A stretch of 64,000 nucleotides of DNA from CAYSYM01 sp964435115. Lineage in GTDB: Bacteria > Chloroflexota > UBA6077 > CF-72. Of the stretch, positions 34,111 through 42,613 are shown piece by piece (within the stretch, counting starts at the first letter, position 1; each line of letters starts with the position of its first letter). The position numbers and the translations under genes are program-made. The notes beneath the pieces are model-generated. The model was not told where the DNA came from. It made no database searches and saw nothing but the letters and a program-made list of their open reading frames with translations. The stretch spans positions 4,211 through 68,210 of the forward strand of contig CAYSYM010000014.1 in assembly GCA_964435115.1 (NCBI GenBank), written 5' to 3'.

Positions 34111-34673
34111 CCCCGGCCGGCCTGGAGCGGGTGGACGCGGCCCGCGCCCTCCTGGAACGGGCCCGGCGGGTCCGTTTGGTGTGCCTCGACGTCGACGGCG
34201 TGCTCACCGACGCCGGCATGTACTACGGCCCCGACGGCGAAGTGCTGAAGAAGTTCAACACCCGGGACGGGATGGGCCTGGCGCGTCTGCGCGAGGCAGG
34301 TGTGGCGGTCGCCATCGTCTCTGGCGAGGACAGCGCCATCGTCCACGCGCGGGCGGCCAAGCTGAAGATCGACGACGTGTTCTGTGGCGCCACCAACAAG
34401 CGGGCGGCGATCGATGCGCTGCGCGCCCGACACGGTGTCTCGTACGCGGAGATGGCGTTCGTTGGCGATGACCTCAACGATCTCCCGGCCCTGGAGTGCG
34501 TGGGGCTGCCGTGCGCCGTGGCGGACGCCGCATCCGCGGTCAAGCAGGCCGCGGCGTACGTGACGCGGCGGCGCGGCGGCGACGGCGCGGTGCGCGAGCT
34601 GTGCGACCTCCTGCTTGCGGCGCGGGCCGGGCTCGCCGCCGACGACGCGAGCCTCGCGGCGCTCGTGGGGTGA
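34107..34673 (+). CDS. KdsC-like HAD phosphatase (nonulosonate-phosphate phosphatase candidate)
   Basis: A 188-residue C0-type HAD phosphatase without a cap domain: LVCLDVDGVLTDAGMYYG with nucleophile Asp28 and Asp30, NTRDGMGLARLREAG, IVSGEDSAIV and FVGDDLNDLPAL (Asp121-122). This matches Kdo-8-phosphate and nonulosonate-9-phosphate phosphatases. GTG 34107 overlaps the synthase stop (GTGA). Coupling to NeuB implies dephosphorylation of the condensation product before CMP activation. A single base separates its stop from the next start. Confidence 0.87.
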   Translation: MTPAGLERVDAARALLERARRVRLVCLDVDGVLTDAGMYYGPDGEVLKKFNTRDGMGLARLREAGVAVAIVSGEDSAIVHARAAKLKIDDVFCGATNKRAAIDALRARHGVSYAEMAFVGDDLNDLPALECVGLPCAVADAASAVKQAAAYVTRRRGGDGAVRELCDLLLAARAGLAADDASLAALVG

Positions 34674-34674
34674 C

Positions 34675-35553
34675 GTGGCGAGCAAGCGCTCCGCGCTTCA
34701 CGTTTTCTTGAGGCCTCAGGACGTGGACGCCAAGGCCGGGGGATCGGATCGAGTTCCAGGCCACGCGCTGAGCGGCCGGCTGCGAGAGCTGTACCGCTAC
34801 CGCGAGATTCTGCTCATGCTGGTGCTGCGCGACCTGCAGGCGCGCAGCAAGCAGGCCTACCTGGGCTACTTCTGGATCCTGGTGCAGCCGCTCTTGCTGA
34901 CGGGCGTCTTCACCTTCCTGGTGCAGGTGGTGCTCGGCCGCCGGGACCTCTCGGACGTCCCCTACCCCGTCTTCCTGATGGCGGCGCTGATCCCGTGGCA
35001 GTTCTTCACGACGAGCCTCAGCGAAAGCGCTGAGAGCCTCGTGAAGAACGTGGACCTGGTCCGCCAGGTCTATTTCCCGCGCGAGATCCTGGCGGTGTAC
35101 CCGGTCATCGCGCGGCTGGTCGACGTCGCCATCTCCAGCGTCGCGCTCGCGGTGCTGATGGTGATCTTCCGGGTTCCACCCTCGGGCTGGGTCGTGCTCG
35201 CGCCCGTGCTGCTGGCGATCGAGATGCTGTTCCTCGCCGCGTTCGGGCTGGTCCTGGCGGCCGCGAACGTCGCCTGGCGCGACATCGCGCGCGCCCTGCC
35301 ACTGGTGCTCGCGCTGCTGCTGTATGCCGTCCCGGTCCTGTACACCGCCGATCGGGTGCCCGAGGCGTTCCGCCCCCTCTACTCCTTGAACCCCATGGCG
35401 CATCTAGTCGAGAACTTCCGGGCGGCTGTCCTGGGGACCCGTCCGCCCGACCTGGTCGCCATCGGCCTGCTCGCGCTCGTCGGCATCGTCGCGCTGCTCG
35501 TAGCGCAGCGGGTCTTCAGCGTGTTCGACGCCATCCTGGCTGATGTCATCTAG
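34675..35553 (+). CDS. wzm: ABC-2-type polysaccharide export permease, Wzm-like
   Basis: A 292-residue membrane protein with six predicted helices; LVLRDLQARSKQAYLGYFWILVQPLLLTGVFTFL is the ABC-2 N-terminal amphipathic plus first-helix signature, and YFPREILAVYPVIARLVD and SLNPMAHLVENFRAAVLG are typical of Wzm/TagG/RfbA. It forms the channel for an undecaprenyl-linked glycan. GTG at 34675 directly follows the phosphatase stop. A hairpin AAGCGC-TCC-GCGCTT (34684-34698) lies inside the first codons and could affect initiation. Confidence 0.9.
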   Translation: MASKRSALHVFLRPQDVDAKAGGSDRVPGHALSGRLRELYRYREILLMLVLRDLQARSKQAYLGYFWILVQPLLLTGVFTFLVQVVLGRRDLSDVPYPVFLMAALIPWQFFTTSLSESAESLVKNVDLVRQVYFPREILAVYPVIARLVDVAISSVALAVLMVIFRVPPSGWVVLAPVLLAIEMLFLAAFGLVLAAANVAWRDIARALPLVLALLLYAVPVLYTADRVPEAFRPLYSLNPMAHLVENFRAAVLGTRPPDLVAIGLLALVGIVALLVAQRVFSVFDAILADVI

Positions 35554-35630
35554 GCGCTTGGCGCTTCGTGTGCGAGAAGGCTCCGGAGGGGGGCCACTGT
35601 GCGGACCGGTTCCGCGGAGGTGCGGCCCGC

Positions 35631-36842
35631 GTGCGTAGCAGCCGACCGGCCCGGGTGGAGCTGGACCACGTCTGGAAGCGCTACCTGCTGGGGAGCCGGG
35701 CGGGCGCGCGCGACGCGCTACTCGCGCTCCTCACGCCGGGTCGCATGACGCGAGCGCTACTCTGGTCCCTCCAGGACCTGTCGCTGCGCGTGGACGCGGG
35801 CGAATCGGTTGGCATCATCGGCCGCAACGGCGCCGGTAAGACCACGACGCTCAAGCTCCTGGCCGGGATCACCCGGCCGACACGGGGGCAGGTGCGCGCA
35901 GGGGGGCGGGTGGCGGCGCTTATCAATGTCGGCGCCGGGTTCCACCGCGAGCTCACCGGCCGGCAGAACGTCTTCTTGAACGGTGTCATCCTGGGGCTCA
36001 CCCGGCGCGAGATCGAGCGGCGCTACCAGGCGATCGTCGACTTCGCCGACCTTGCTCCCTTCATGGGCACCCCCGTGAAGCACTACTCCGCGGGCATGTA
36101 CGCGCGTCTGGCGTTTGCCGTCGCGGTGCACGTCGAGCCGGAGATCCTGCTGGTCGACGAGATCCTCTCCGTGGGCGACGCCGCGTTCCAGGACCGCTCA
36201 CTGCGGCGGATGCTGGCCTTCCGAGAGTCCGGCACGGCGGTCGTGTTCGTCTCCCACAACCTCTCGGCCGTGGAGCTGATGTGCCAGCGTGTGGTGTGGC
36301 TCGACCGGGGGCAGGTGCGTGCCATTGGCCCGGCTTCGGACGTCATTCGCGCCTACCTGGATGCCCTGGACGATCCGGACTCGGAGGACGCGGTGGCGCA
36401 TCCATCCATGGCAGTCCAAGCGGTCGAGGTGCTTGACAGCCACGGGCAGCCGAGCGGCCGCCTCCAGGGCGACGAGCCCTTCACCGTGCGCATCCTCGGG
36501 CACGTGCACCGCGAGCTGCTGGAGCCCGCCTTCATCGTGACGATTCGCGGGGATGCTGGCCCACTCTTCGCGGGGAACATGCTGGTCGACGGGAGCTGGC
36601 CTGGCCGTCTCCCGCCGGGGCCGTTCCGGCTCGAGTGCGCCTTCGGCCCGCCCATGCTGCGGCCGGGGCCGTACCGTGTCGAGGTGAAGGTCAAGCAGAA
36701 CGTGCGGACGAACTACTTCGAACCCCGCGTCCTGGCGCGCTTCGTCGTCGGAGACCCCTCTGGTAACGCTTCGGGTGGCGCGGTGAAGTATGCGTGGCGG
36801 TTCCTGCCAGGGCGCTGCGGCCCGCCTCCCACCCCGTCGTGA
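35631..36842 (+). CDS. wzt: polysaccharide export ABC ATPase, Wzt-like (copy 1)
   Basis: A 403-residue ATPase: Walker A GRNGAGKT (64-71), the Wzt-type signature HYSAGMYARLAFAVA, Walker B ILLVDEILSVGD and H-loop VVFVSHNLSAVE, then a C-terminal beta-sandwich (about 265-400) of the kind that binds the glycan terminus in Wzt. The GTG at 35631 has GGAGGT 9 bases upstream; an ATG-type start at 35568 would lack this. All catalytic residues are present. Followed 10 bases later by a close paralogue. Confidence 0.9.
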   Translation: MRSSRPARVELDHVWKRYLLGSRAGARDALLALLTPGRMTRALLWSLQDLSLRVDAGESVGIIGRNGAGKTTTLKLLAGITRPTRGQVRAGGRVAALINVGAGFHRELTGRQNVFLNGVILGLTRREIERRYQAIVDFADLAPFMGTPVKHYSAGMYARLAFAVAVHVEPEILLVDEILSVGDAAFQDRSLRRMLAFRESGTAVVFVSHNLSAVELMCQRVVWLDRGQVRAIGPASDVIRAYLDALDDPDSEDAVAHPSMAVQAVEVLDSHGQPSGRLQGDEPFTVRILGHVHRELLEPAFIVTIRGDAGPLFAGNMLVDGSWPGRLPPGPFRLECAFGPPMLRPGPYRVEVKVKQNVRTNYFEPRVLARFVVGDPSGNASGGAVKYAWRFLPGRCGPPPTPS

Positions 36843-36852
36843 AGGACGCCCG

Positions 36853-38115
36853 GTGAACGCCGCCCTCCAGCTCGACCGCGTCTCGAAGCGCTACTTCCTG
36901 GGCGAGAGGGGCGGCCTCTTCGGCCTCGGGCGCCGCGCGGCGCGCCAGGAGCTGTGGTCGTTGCAGGATGTCAGCCTGCGCGTCGAGCCCGGCGAGTCGG
37001 TCGGCTTGATCGGGCACAACGGCGCCGGGAAGACCACGACGCTCAAGCTCCTGGCCGGGATCACACGCCCCACGCGGGGGCGCGCCGTGACCCACGGCCG
37101 GCTCGCCTCCCTGATCAACCTGGGCGCCGGGTTCCACCGCGAGCTGACCGGCCGGGAGAACATCTTCCTGAACGGCGTCATCCTGGGGCTCACGCGGCGG
37201 GAGGTGCGCGAGCGGTTCGACGCGATCGTAGAATTCGCCGAGCTCGGGCCATACATCGACACGCCCGTCAAGCAGTACTCGTCCGGCATGTACGCTCGGC
37301 TCGGGTTCGCCGTAGCTGCGCACGTCGAGCCGGACATCCTGCTGGTGGACGAGGTCCTCTCCGTGGGCGACGTGGCATTCCAGGACCGCTCCTTCCGCAA
37401 GATGCTCGCTTTCCGCGACCGCGGCTGCAGCATCCTCTTCGTCTCCCACAACCTCTCGGCCGTGGAGCTGATGTGCCAGCGGGCGATCTGGCTCGACCAC
37501 GGACGGGTTCGTCTGGAGGGAGCCTCCTCCGACGTGGTGCGAGCCTACGTGAGCGAGGTCGACGAGGAGGTGATGTCGTCCACGGCAGCCACCACGGGCG
37601 GTCCTGGCGACGGGGCGCTGGTCGTCGAGGACGTGACGGTCCACGGCCAGGGCGGCACGCTTCGCACCGACTTCGCGTACGCGGAGCCGCTCACCGTGCG
37701 GTTCCACTGCGTCGCCCAGGCCGACGTGGAGCAGGCGAGCTTGAGGGTGACGGTTCGCGGTGACTACGGCCCGCTCTTCTCGGCGGCGTTCCCACCGGAC
37801 GGCGGACACGCGTGCTGGCCGCCCGGGCGGCACGTCCTGGAGTGCGTCTTCGAGACGCTGCCGCTGCTGCCGGGCCTCTACCGCGTGGAGACGCTGGTGT
37901 CGCACGCCCAGAGCCGAGCCGATGAAGTGCCCCGGGCGCTCGCAGCCTTCCGCGTCGGCACCGACCTGTCGGCGTTCGGGAGCGACAGCGTCGTCGGGCT
38001 GACCAAGTCGCGGGGTGGGTTCCTGGCGGTCCCGTACCACTGGCGGCTGGAGTCTGCGGATGGCGTGCGGGACCTGCCCGGCCTCACCCTCCCCCGGCCC
38101 ACCGAGGCGGTATAG
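36853..38115 (+). CDS. polysaccharide export ABC ATPase, Wzt-like (copy 2)
   Basis: A 420-residue paralogue of the preceding gene: Walker A GHNGAGKT (54-61), YSSGMYARLGFAVA, ILLVDEVLSVGD, ILFVSHNLSAVE, then a distinct C-terminal domain (about 245-420). Long exact nucleotide matches to copy 1 occur in the ATPase core (35838-35872 = 37030-37064; 36246-36289 = 37438-37481) while the C-terminal parts diverge. GTG at 36853 with GAAGGA 6 bases upstream. Two intact ATPases behind one permease could form a heterodimer or serve two glycans. Confidence 0.9.
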   Translation: MNAALQLDRVSKRYFLGERGGLFGLGRRAARQELWSLQDVSLRVEPGESVGLIGHNGAGKTTTLKLLAGITRPTRGRAVTHGRLASLINLGAGFHRELTGRENIFLNGVILGLTRREVRERFDAIVEFAELGPYIDTPVKQYSSGMYARLGFAVAAHVEPDILLVDEVLSVGDVAFQDRSFRKMLAFRDRGCSILFVSHNLSAVELMCQRAIWLDHGRVRLEGASSDVVRAYVSEVDEEVMSSTAATTGGPGDGALVVEDVTVHGQGGTLRTDFAYAEPLTVRFHCVAQADVEQASLRVTVRGDYGPLFSAAFPPDGGHACWPPGRHVLECVFETLPLLPGLYRVETLVSHAQSRADEVPRALAAFRVGTDLSAFGSDSVVGLTKSRGGFLAVPYHWRLESADGVRDLPGLTLPRPTEAV

Positions 38116-38116
38116 C

Positions 38117-38138
38117 CCGCCAGCCGGCCGGCTGGCGG
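38117..38138. terminator. perfect 22-base palindrome after Wzt copy 2
   Basis: CCGCCAGCCGG followed immediately by its reverse complement, starting one base after the stop codon. It can form an 11-bp GC-rich stem (with a small terminal loop in RNA) and marks the end of the nonulosonate/export operon. No T-run follows. Confidence 0.55.
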
Positions 38139-38215
38139 CGTGGAGCGCGCCCGCGCGACGCGCGGGTCGAGCGCGTGGCGAGGAGGAGCCAGGAGCCTCT
38201 CCTACCGGGCAGCCC

Positions 38216-38221
38216 TATCAT
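38216..38221 (+). promoter_or_regulatory. putative -10 element upstream of DPM-like GT2
   Basis: TATCAT (5 of 6 match to TATAAT), 26 bases before the GTG at 38248, leaving room for the GAGG ribosome-binding site. No obvious -35. Confidence 0.35.
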
Positions 38222-38247
38222 TGGCGCGCAACGATGCGAGGGCTACG

Positions 38248-39063
38248 GTGACGGCCCCGGGGACGAACGCCCGAGTAGTGGTAGTGATGCCAGCGTACAA
38301 CGCGGCGCGGACGCTGGAGGCGACCTACCGCGGCCTGGCGATGGACGTCGTCGACGAGGTGATCCTGGTGGACGATGTGAGCCAGGACGCGACCGTGGAG
38401 ATTGCCGAGCGGCTGGGGCTGCAGGTGGTGGTGCACGTGCAGAATCGCGGCTATGGAGGCAACCAGAAGACGTGCTACCTGGAGGCGCTGAAGCGCGGGG
38501 CGGATGTGGTGGTGATGGTCCACCCGGACAACCAGTACGACTCGACGCTGGTCCCAGAGCTGATCCGGCCGATCCTGGCCGGGGAGGTGGACATCGTGCT
38601 GGGCTCGCGGATTCTCAGCGGGACGGCGCTCTCAGGCGGCATGCCGCTGTGGAAGTACGTGGCCAACCGCTTCCTGACGGGCGTGGAGAACCTGGCGTTC
38701 GGGCTGCGCCTGTCGGAGTACCACACGGGGTTTCGGGCGTACAGTCGGCGGCTGCTGGAGACCCTGCCGTTCCTGCTGAACTCCGACGACTTCGTCTTCG
38801 ACCAGGAGATCATGGCGCAGGCGGTTGGTTTTGGCTTTCGGGTGGGTGAGATTCCGGTGCCGACGCGCTACTTTCCGGAGGCATCGTCGGTGAACTTCCG
38901 GCGCAGCGTGCAGTACGGGCTGGACGTGCTGGGGCTGGTGGGGCGGTACCTGCTGCACCGGGGCGGGCTGGTGCGCCGCCGCCAGTTCTCGGCGCGCCTG
39001 GAGGAGATCCTGGCGCCGCGCCACCGCGCGGCGATCCTGCGCAGCGCTGACCCGCGCTCGTAG
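38248..39063 (+). CDS. GT2 glycosyltransferase, dolichol/undecaprenyl-phosphate-sugar synthase-like
   Basis: A 271-residue GT-A enzyme: RVVVVMPAYNAARTLEATYRGL, VDDVSQDATVEIA and VVMVHPDNQYDSTLVPELI, then GSRILSGTALSGGMPLWKYVANRFL and EYHTGFRAYSRRLLE, typical of the polyprenyl-phosphate mannose/glucose synthase group (DPM1-like). GTG 38248 has GAGG about 7 bases upstream; the longer frame to 38140 is rejected. Such enzymes supply the lipid-linked donor for the GT-C proteins seen in this window. The sequence favours G-ending codons and looks slightly different in texture from neighbours. Confidence 0.85.
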   Translation: MTAPGTNARVVVVMPAYNAARTLEATYRGLAMDVVDEVILVDDVSQDATVEIAERLGLQVVVHVQNRGYGGNQKTCYLEALKRGADVVVMVHPDNQYDSTLVPELIRPILAGEVDIVLGSRILSGTALSGGMPLWKYVANRFLTGVENLAFGLRLSEYHTGFRAYSRRLLETLPFLLNSDDFVFDQEIMAQAVGFGFRVGEIPVPTRYFPEASSVNFRRSVQYGLDVLGLVGRYLLHRGGLVRRRQFSARLEEILAPRHRAAILRSADPRS

Positions 39064-39080
39064 GCGGCTGGGCGCCGCCT
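39062..39080 (+). terminator. hairpin after DPM-like GT2
   Basis: AGGCGGC (39062-39068), 5-base loop, GCCGCCT (39074-39080), overlapping the last bases of the stop codon. Confidence 0.4.
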
Positions 39081-39092
39081 CGTCCGCTGCCC

Positions 39093-39098
39093 GATACT
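39093..39098 (+). promoter_or_regulatory. -10 element of possible leaderless GT39-like gene
   Basis: GATACT ends 8 bases before the GTG at 39107, with no ribosome-binding site between. No -35 consensus seen. Confidence 0.35.
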
Positions 39099-39106
39099 CG
39101 CCCTCC

Positions 39107-40825
39107 GTGGCCGTCCCCCTCGCCGGTACCGGCTCCGACCGCGCGCGGACGGGCCCCGCATGGCAGCGCGCTCGCCCGCGGCTGCGCGGTGCGCTTGTCC
39201 ATCCGCTCGTGCCGATCCTGCTCCTGGCCGCCGCGCTCCGGCTGTGGGGGCTGGCCGACCAGCCCGCGCTCTACTTCGACTCGGGCGTCTACCTGGGCGA
39301 GGGGCAGTTCCTCGCCAGCGCCGCCGAGCGAGCCATCAGCGCCCTGGTGCAACCGGCGCCGGACGCCTCGGGCGACCCGCTGGAGCGGGTCGTGCGAGCC
39401 GTCGAGCGCGGTACGCTAGCGCACCCGCCGGACATCGGCAAACCCGGCCACGCAATCCTGCTGGCGGTGTCCATGCTGCTGCTGGGCAAGACCGTCTTCG
39501 CCGGCGCGCTCGTCTCAGCGCTCGCCGGCGTGGGCGCGGTCGCCACCACCTACGCGCTCGGCGCGCTGGGTTGGGGCCGGCGTGTGGCGATCCCGGCGGC
39601 GCTCTTCCTCGCCGTGTCCGGCCAGCACCTGGTCTACTCGCGTGAGCCGCTGGTGGAGTCCGACGGCCTCTTCTTCGCGGCCCTAGGTGCCCTGGTCTAC
39701 CTGCGTGGCGTGGCGCGGCCGGAGCGAAGCCTGCGGCCGCTGGTGCTGGCCGGGCTCCTATTCGGCCTGGCGTTCACCTCCAACAGCCGCTTCTCCTACT
39801 GGCCGGCTGTGCTCCTGCCGCTAGAGCTGGCCCTCTGGCGGGATGCCGGCTGGCGGCGCTACCGGCGCCTCGCCGAGCGCGGGGCGGCACTGGTGCTCGG
39901 GTTCGTCGCGCCGCTGGCCGCCATCGAAGCGCTGTACGTCCTTGCCCGCCTCGTGGGCCGCGCTTACGGCGCCAGCACTGCCTGGCTGGATTACGCCCAG
40001 CAGCTCGCGGCCTTCTGGCGCATGAACGCGCCAGACCGGATCCGCTGGGACGAGTGGCCCACGTACTACGTGGACGTCGCCCTCATGGATGGCATCCTGG
40101 TGCTGGCGCTCGCGGTCGCCGGCGTGGCGCTCGCCCTCGGGCGCCGGTCGCGCTCCGACCTCCTCCTGCTCGGCGGCCTCCTCGTTCCGGTGGCGCTGTA
40201 CAGCGTCTACTCGACCGGCGAAGTGCGCCTGCGCCACTTCTCGCTCGCCCTGCCGTGGCTCATGCTCGCCGCCGGACTCGGGACCGACGCCGCGGCGCGC
40301 CTCCTCGCCCGGGCAGTGCGCGTCCGTGCGGGGGCTCTGACAGCCGTCGTGACGACCGGCGTCGTCCTGCTCGCCCTGCCGCGCGTGGCGGCGCTCCTCG
40401 CGGCGCCCAACGCGCTGCCAGGCTTGCTGGAGTATCTCGACCGGCAGGGGATCGACCGCGTCGCCAGCACGAACGGGCCGGTCCTCGGCTTCCTGATCGG
40501 GGAGGAACGCACCAATGCACGCCTGCGCCCGGCCTTCGTCAACACCCCCGCCGATCTCGAGGCGATCGCCAGGGAGTACCCGTACCTCGTCGTCGACATG
40601 CAGGCCTCCCTCTTCCCGGGCGAGCTCACTGCGCGCTACGACGCCGCCCAGCCCGTGCTGGCGTTACCCCACGGGAACGGCGCCTGGTACCTCGCGGACC
40701 TCCTGGACCACTATGGCGTGGCCTGGGGCCAGTGGGACTGGCTGCTCCGCCTGCGGGACACTCAGCGGGCCTCGGCCACCCAGCTCCGCCTCTTCGATAC
40801 GCGCAGCTTCCTGCCGCCACCATGA
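39107..40825 (+). CDS. glycosyltransferase family 39-like membrane protein
   Basis: A 572-residue protein with about ten hydrophobic helices after a basic N-terminus. ALYFDSGVYLGEGQFLASA in the first extracytoplasmic loop carries Asp/Glu positions typical of GT39/ArnT-like GT-C enzymes, and SREPLVESDGLFFAALGALVYL follows the next helices. The C-terminal ~150 residues form a soluble domain (LEYLDRQGIDRVASTNGPVLGFLIGEERTN). GTG start next to a -10-like box. Probably transfers a sugar from a polyprenyl-phosphate donor outside the membrane, possibly the product of the GT2 just upstream. Confidence 0.8.
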   Translation: MAVPLAGTGSDRARTGPAWQRARPRLRGALVHPLVPILLLAAALRLWGLADQPALYFDSGVYLGEGQFLASAAERAISALVQPAPDASGDPLERVVRAVERGTLAHPPDIGKPGHAILLAVSMLLLGKTVFAGALVSALAGVGAVATTYALGALGWGRRVAIPAALFLAVSGQHLVYSREPLVESDGLFFAALGALVYLRGVARPERSLRPLVLAGLLFGLAFTSNSRFSYWPAVLLPLELALWRDAGWRRYRRLAERGAALVLGFVAPLAAIEALYVLARLVGRAYGASTAWLDYAQQLAAFWRMNAPDRIRWDEWPTYYVDVALMDGILVLALAVAGVALALGRRSRSDLLLLGGLLVPVALYSVYSTGEVRLRHFSLALPWLMLAAGLGTDAAARLLARAVRVRAGALTAVVTTGVVLLALPRVAALLAAPNALPGLLEYLDRQGIDRVASTNGPVLGFLIGEERTNARLRPAFVNTPADLEAIAREYPYLVVDMQASLFPGELTARYDAAQPVLALPHGNGAWYLADLLDHYGVAWGQWDWLLRLRDTQRASATQLRLFDTRSFLPPP

Positions 40826-40900
40826 AGGTGAAGCGCGGGCCGGCCCCGTCGGTGGGCGGGTGGGGCGTCGCCTATAGACTCAGCGTGCGCGTTCCACGCC

Positions 40901-42613
40901 ATGCCTGCTCGAAACCCCTTGCACGCGCGACCACGGCGGACGCTCGTGCTGCCGCTCGGCGAGACTGACGCCGAGGCGCGGCAGCTCGTCGGCGAGCGGT
41001 TCACCGACGCGGCGGTGGAGTGGCTGGACCGGAGGACGCTGCGCAGCCACCCGATCGGGACGTTCGTGGGCCTGGTGCGGCGTTCCTTCGACGACGCCCT
41101 GCTGGTCGCTCCCGACCTCCGACACCCCCGGCTGCGGCTAACTGCCCTCCTCCTCACGCTCCCCCGGGCGCGGCGGCGCTGGCTGGGCGACCGCCAGGGG
41201 CGCCTCGAACCGTTCACGCGCCTCGGCGCCCTTCGCGCGGACGGGCCCGTCGTGGTGCGACACCTCGCCGCCTGCGTCGCGGCGCTCGTCGCGGCCCACC
41301 CCCTCCTGCGGCTGGCCGACACCTACCTGGCTGTCGAAGCGCGACTCGGCCTGCGACGGCTCGAGGGGGGAGCGCCAGCGCGCATCCTCTACCTGCGCAG
41401 CCAGCTCTGGCTCGGCCTGCGTGGGGGCGGCTCGGTTGCCCACACCGCGGGGGTGGTTGGCGGTCTGCGCCAGGCAGGCGTGGACGTGCGGGTGGTCGCG
41501 TCCGACCGGCTGGAGGGCGTCGAGGTGTCGACCACCGTGGCGCCGGTGGAGCGGTGGTTCGACGGACCACTGAAGGAGGCGGAGGAGCTGGTCTACAACG
41601 TCGCGTTCGTGCGCGCGGCGCTCGCTGCCGCCCGGGCGTTCGCCCCGCACGCCGTCTACCAGCGCTACGAGGCCTTCGACTTCGCCGGCTTCCTCGTGTC
41701 CCGCCTGCTGCGGGTGCCGCTCGTGCTGGAGTTCAACAGCTCGGAGGTCTGGAAGGGACGCTACTGGGGCGGGGTACGGCTCGTCGGGCTCGCAGCGCTG
41801 GGAGAGCGGGTGAACCTGCGGGCGGCGGATCGCGTCGTCGTGGTGTCGCGTGTGCTCGGCGACGCCCTGGTGGCGGCCGGCGTGCCCAGCCACAAGGTGG
41901 TGGTGAACCCGAACGGCGTCGACCCGCGGCGGTTCCATCCTGATGTGCCTGCCCGGAGCCTGCGCGAGCGTCTCGGTCTGGACGGGCGCACCGTCGTGGG
42001 CTTCTCGGGCACGTTCGGCGTCTGGCACGGCATCCCCACCCTGGCCGCTGCACTCCCTCTCGTGGCCCGGGCACGCCCGGAGGTACGCTTCCTGCTGGTG
42101 GGCGACGGGCCCCTGCGCCGGCTCGTCGTGGAGGCGGTCGAGCGCCACAGCCTGACTGACCGCGTCGTCCTGCCCGGCGCCGTTCCGCACGACCACATGC
42201 CAGCCTACCTCGCCGCGTGTGACGTCCTCCTCTCGCCGCACGGGCGGCAGGCCGACGGCCGCGAGTTCTTCGGGTCACCCACCAAGCTGTACGAGTACAT
42301 GGCGGCAGGCCGCGCCATCGTCGCCAGCGGCGTGGGGCAGATTGGCGACGTCCTCCGGGACGGAGAGACGGCGCTCCTCGTGCCCCCCGACGAGCCAGAC
42401 GCCCTGGCCGCGGCCGTCACCCGACTGGTGGACGCTCCGGGCCTGCGGGAGCGGCTGGGCCGGGCGGCCCGCGCCCAGGCTGAGCAGGCGCACACCTGGC
42501 GGCAGAACGCGGAGCGCGTGCTGGCGTCACTCACGTCCCCGGTGGCCATCCCGCGCGCGGCCGGCGGCCGCCCTGCGTGCCCCGGTCCAACTCTGGGAGA
42601 GCGAGATGCCTAG
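40901..42613 (+). CDS. GT4 glycosyltransferase with ~160-residue N-terminal extension
   Basis: A 570-residue protein. Residues 1-160 form a separate alpha/beta segment (TLVLPLGETDAEARQLVGERF, DDALLVAPDLRHPRLRLTALLL) without GT motifs. The GT4 part starts at ARILYLRSQLWLGLRGGGSVAHTAGVVGGL and holds VVVNPNGVDPRRFH, VVGFSGTFGVWHGIPTLAAALP and GSPTKLYEYMAAGRAIVASGVGQI. Normal GT4 enzymes are 350-420 residues, so this is an extended form. TAGACT (40875-40880) may be its -10. The stop overlaps the next start by 8 bases. Confidence 0.85.
   Translation: MPARNPLHARPRRTLVLPLGETDAEARQLVGERFTDAAVEWLDRRTLRSHPIGTFVGLVRRSFDDALLVAPDLRHPRLRLTALLLTLPRARRRWLGDRQGRLEPFTRLGALRADGPVVVRHLAACVAALVAAHPLLRLADTYLAVEARLGLRRLEGGAPARILYLRSQLWLGLRGGGSVAHTAGVVGGLRQAGVDVRVVASDRLEGVEVSTTVAPVERWFDGPLKEAEELVYNVAFVRAALAAARAFAPHAVYQRYEAFDFAGFLVSRLLRVPLVLEFNSSEVWKGRYWGGVRLVGLAALGERVNLRAADRVVVVSRVLGDALVAAGVPSHKVVVNPNGVDPRRFHPDVPARSLRERLGLDGRTVVGFSGTFGVWHGIPTLAAALPLVARARPEVRFLLVGDGPLRRLVVEAVERHSLTDRVVLPGAVPHDHMPAYLAACDVLLSPHGRQADGREFFGSPTKLYEYMAAGRAIVASGVGQIGDVLRDGETALLVPPDEPDALAAAVTRLVDAPGLRERLGRAARAQAEQAHTWRQNAERVLASLTSPVAIPRAAGGRPACPGPTLGERDA

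Noticed and set aside
38248..39063. Horizontal acquisition of the DPM-like GT2 on the basis of its G-rich codon texture
   Set aside because: The difference is slight by eye, there is no repeat, tRNA or mobile gene nearby, and it could reflect amino-acid content; a codon-usage test would be needed.
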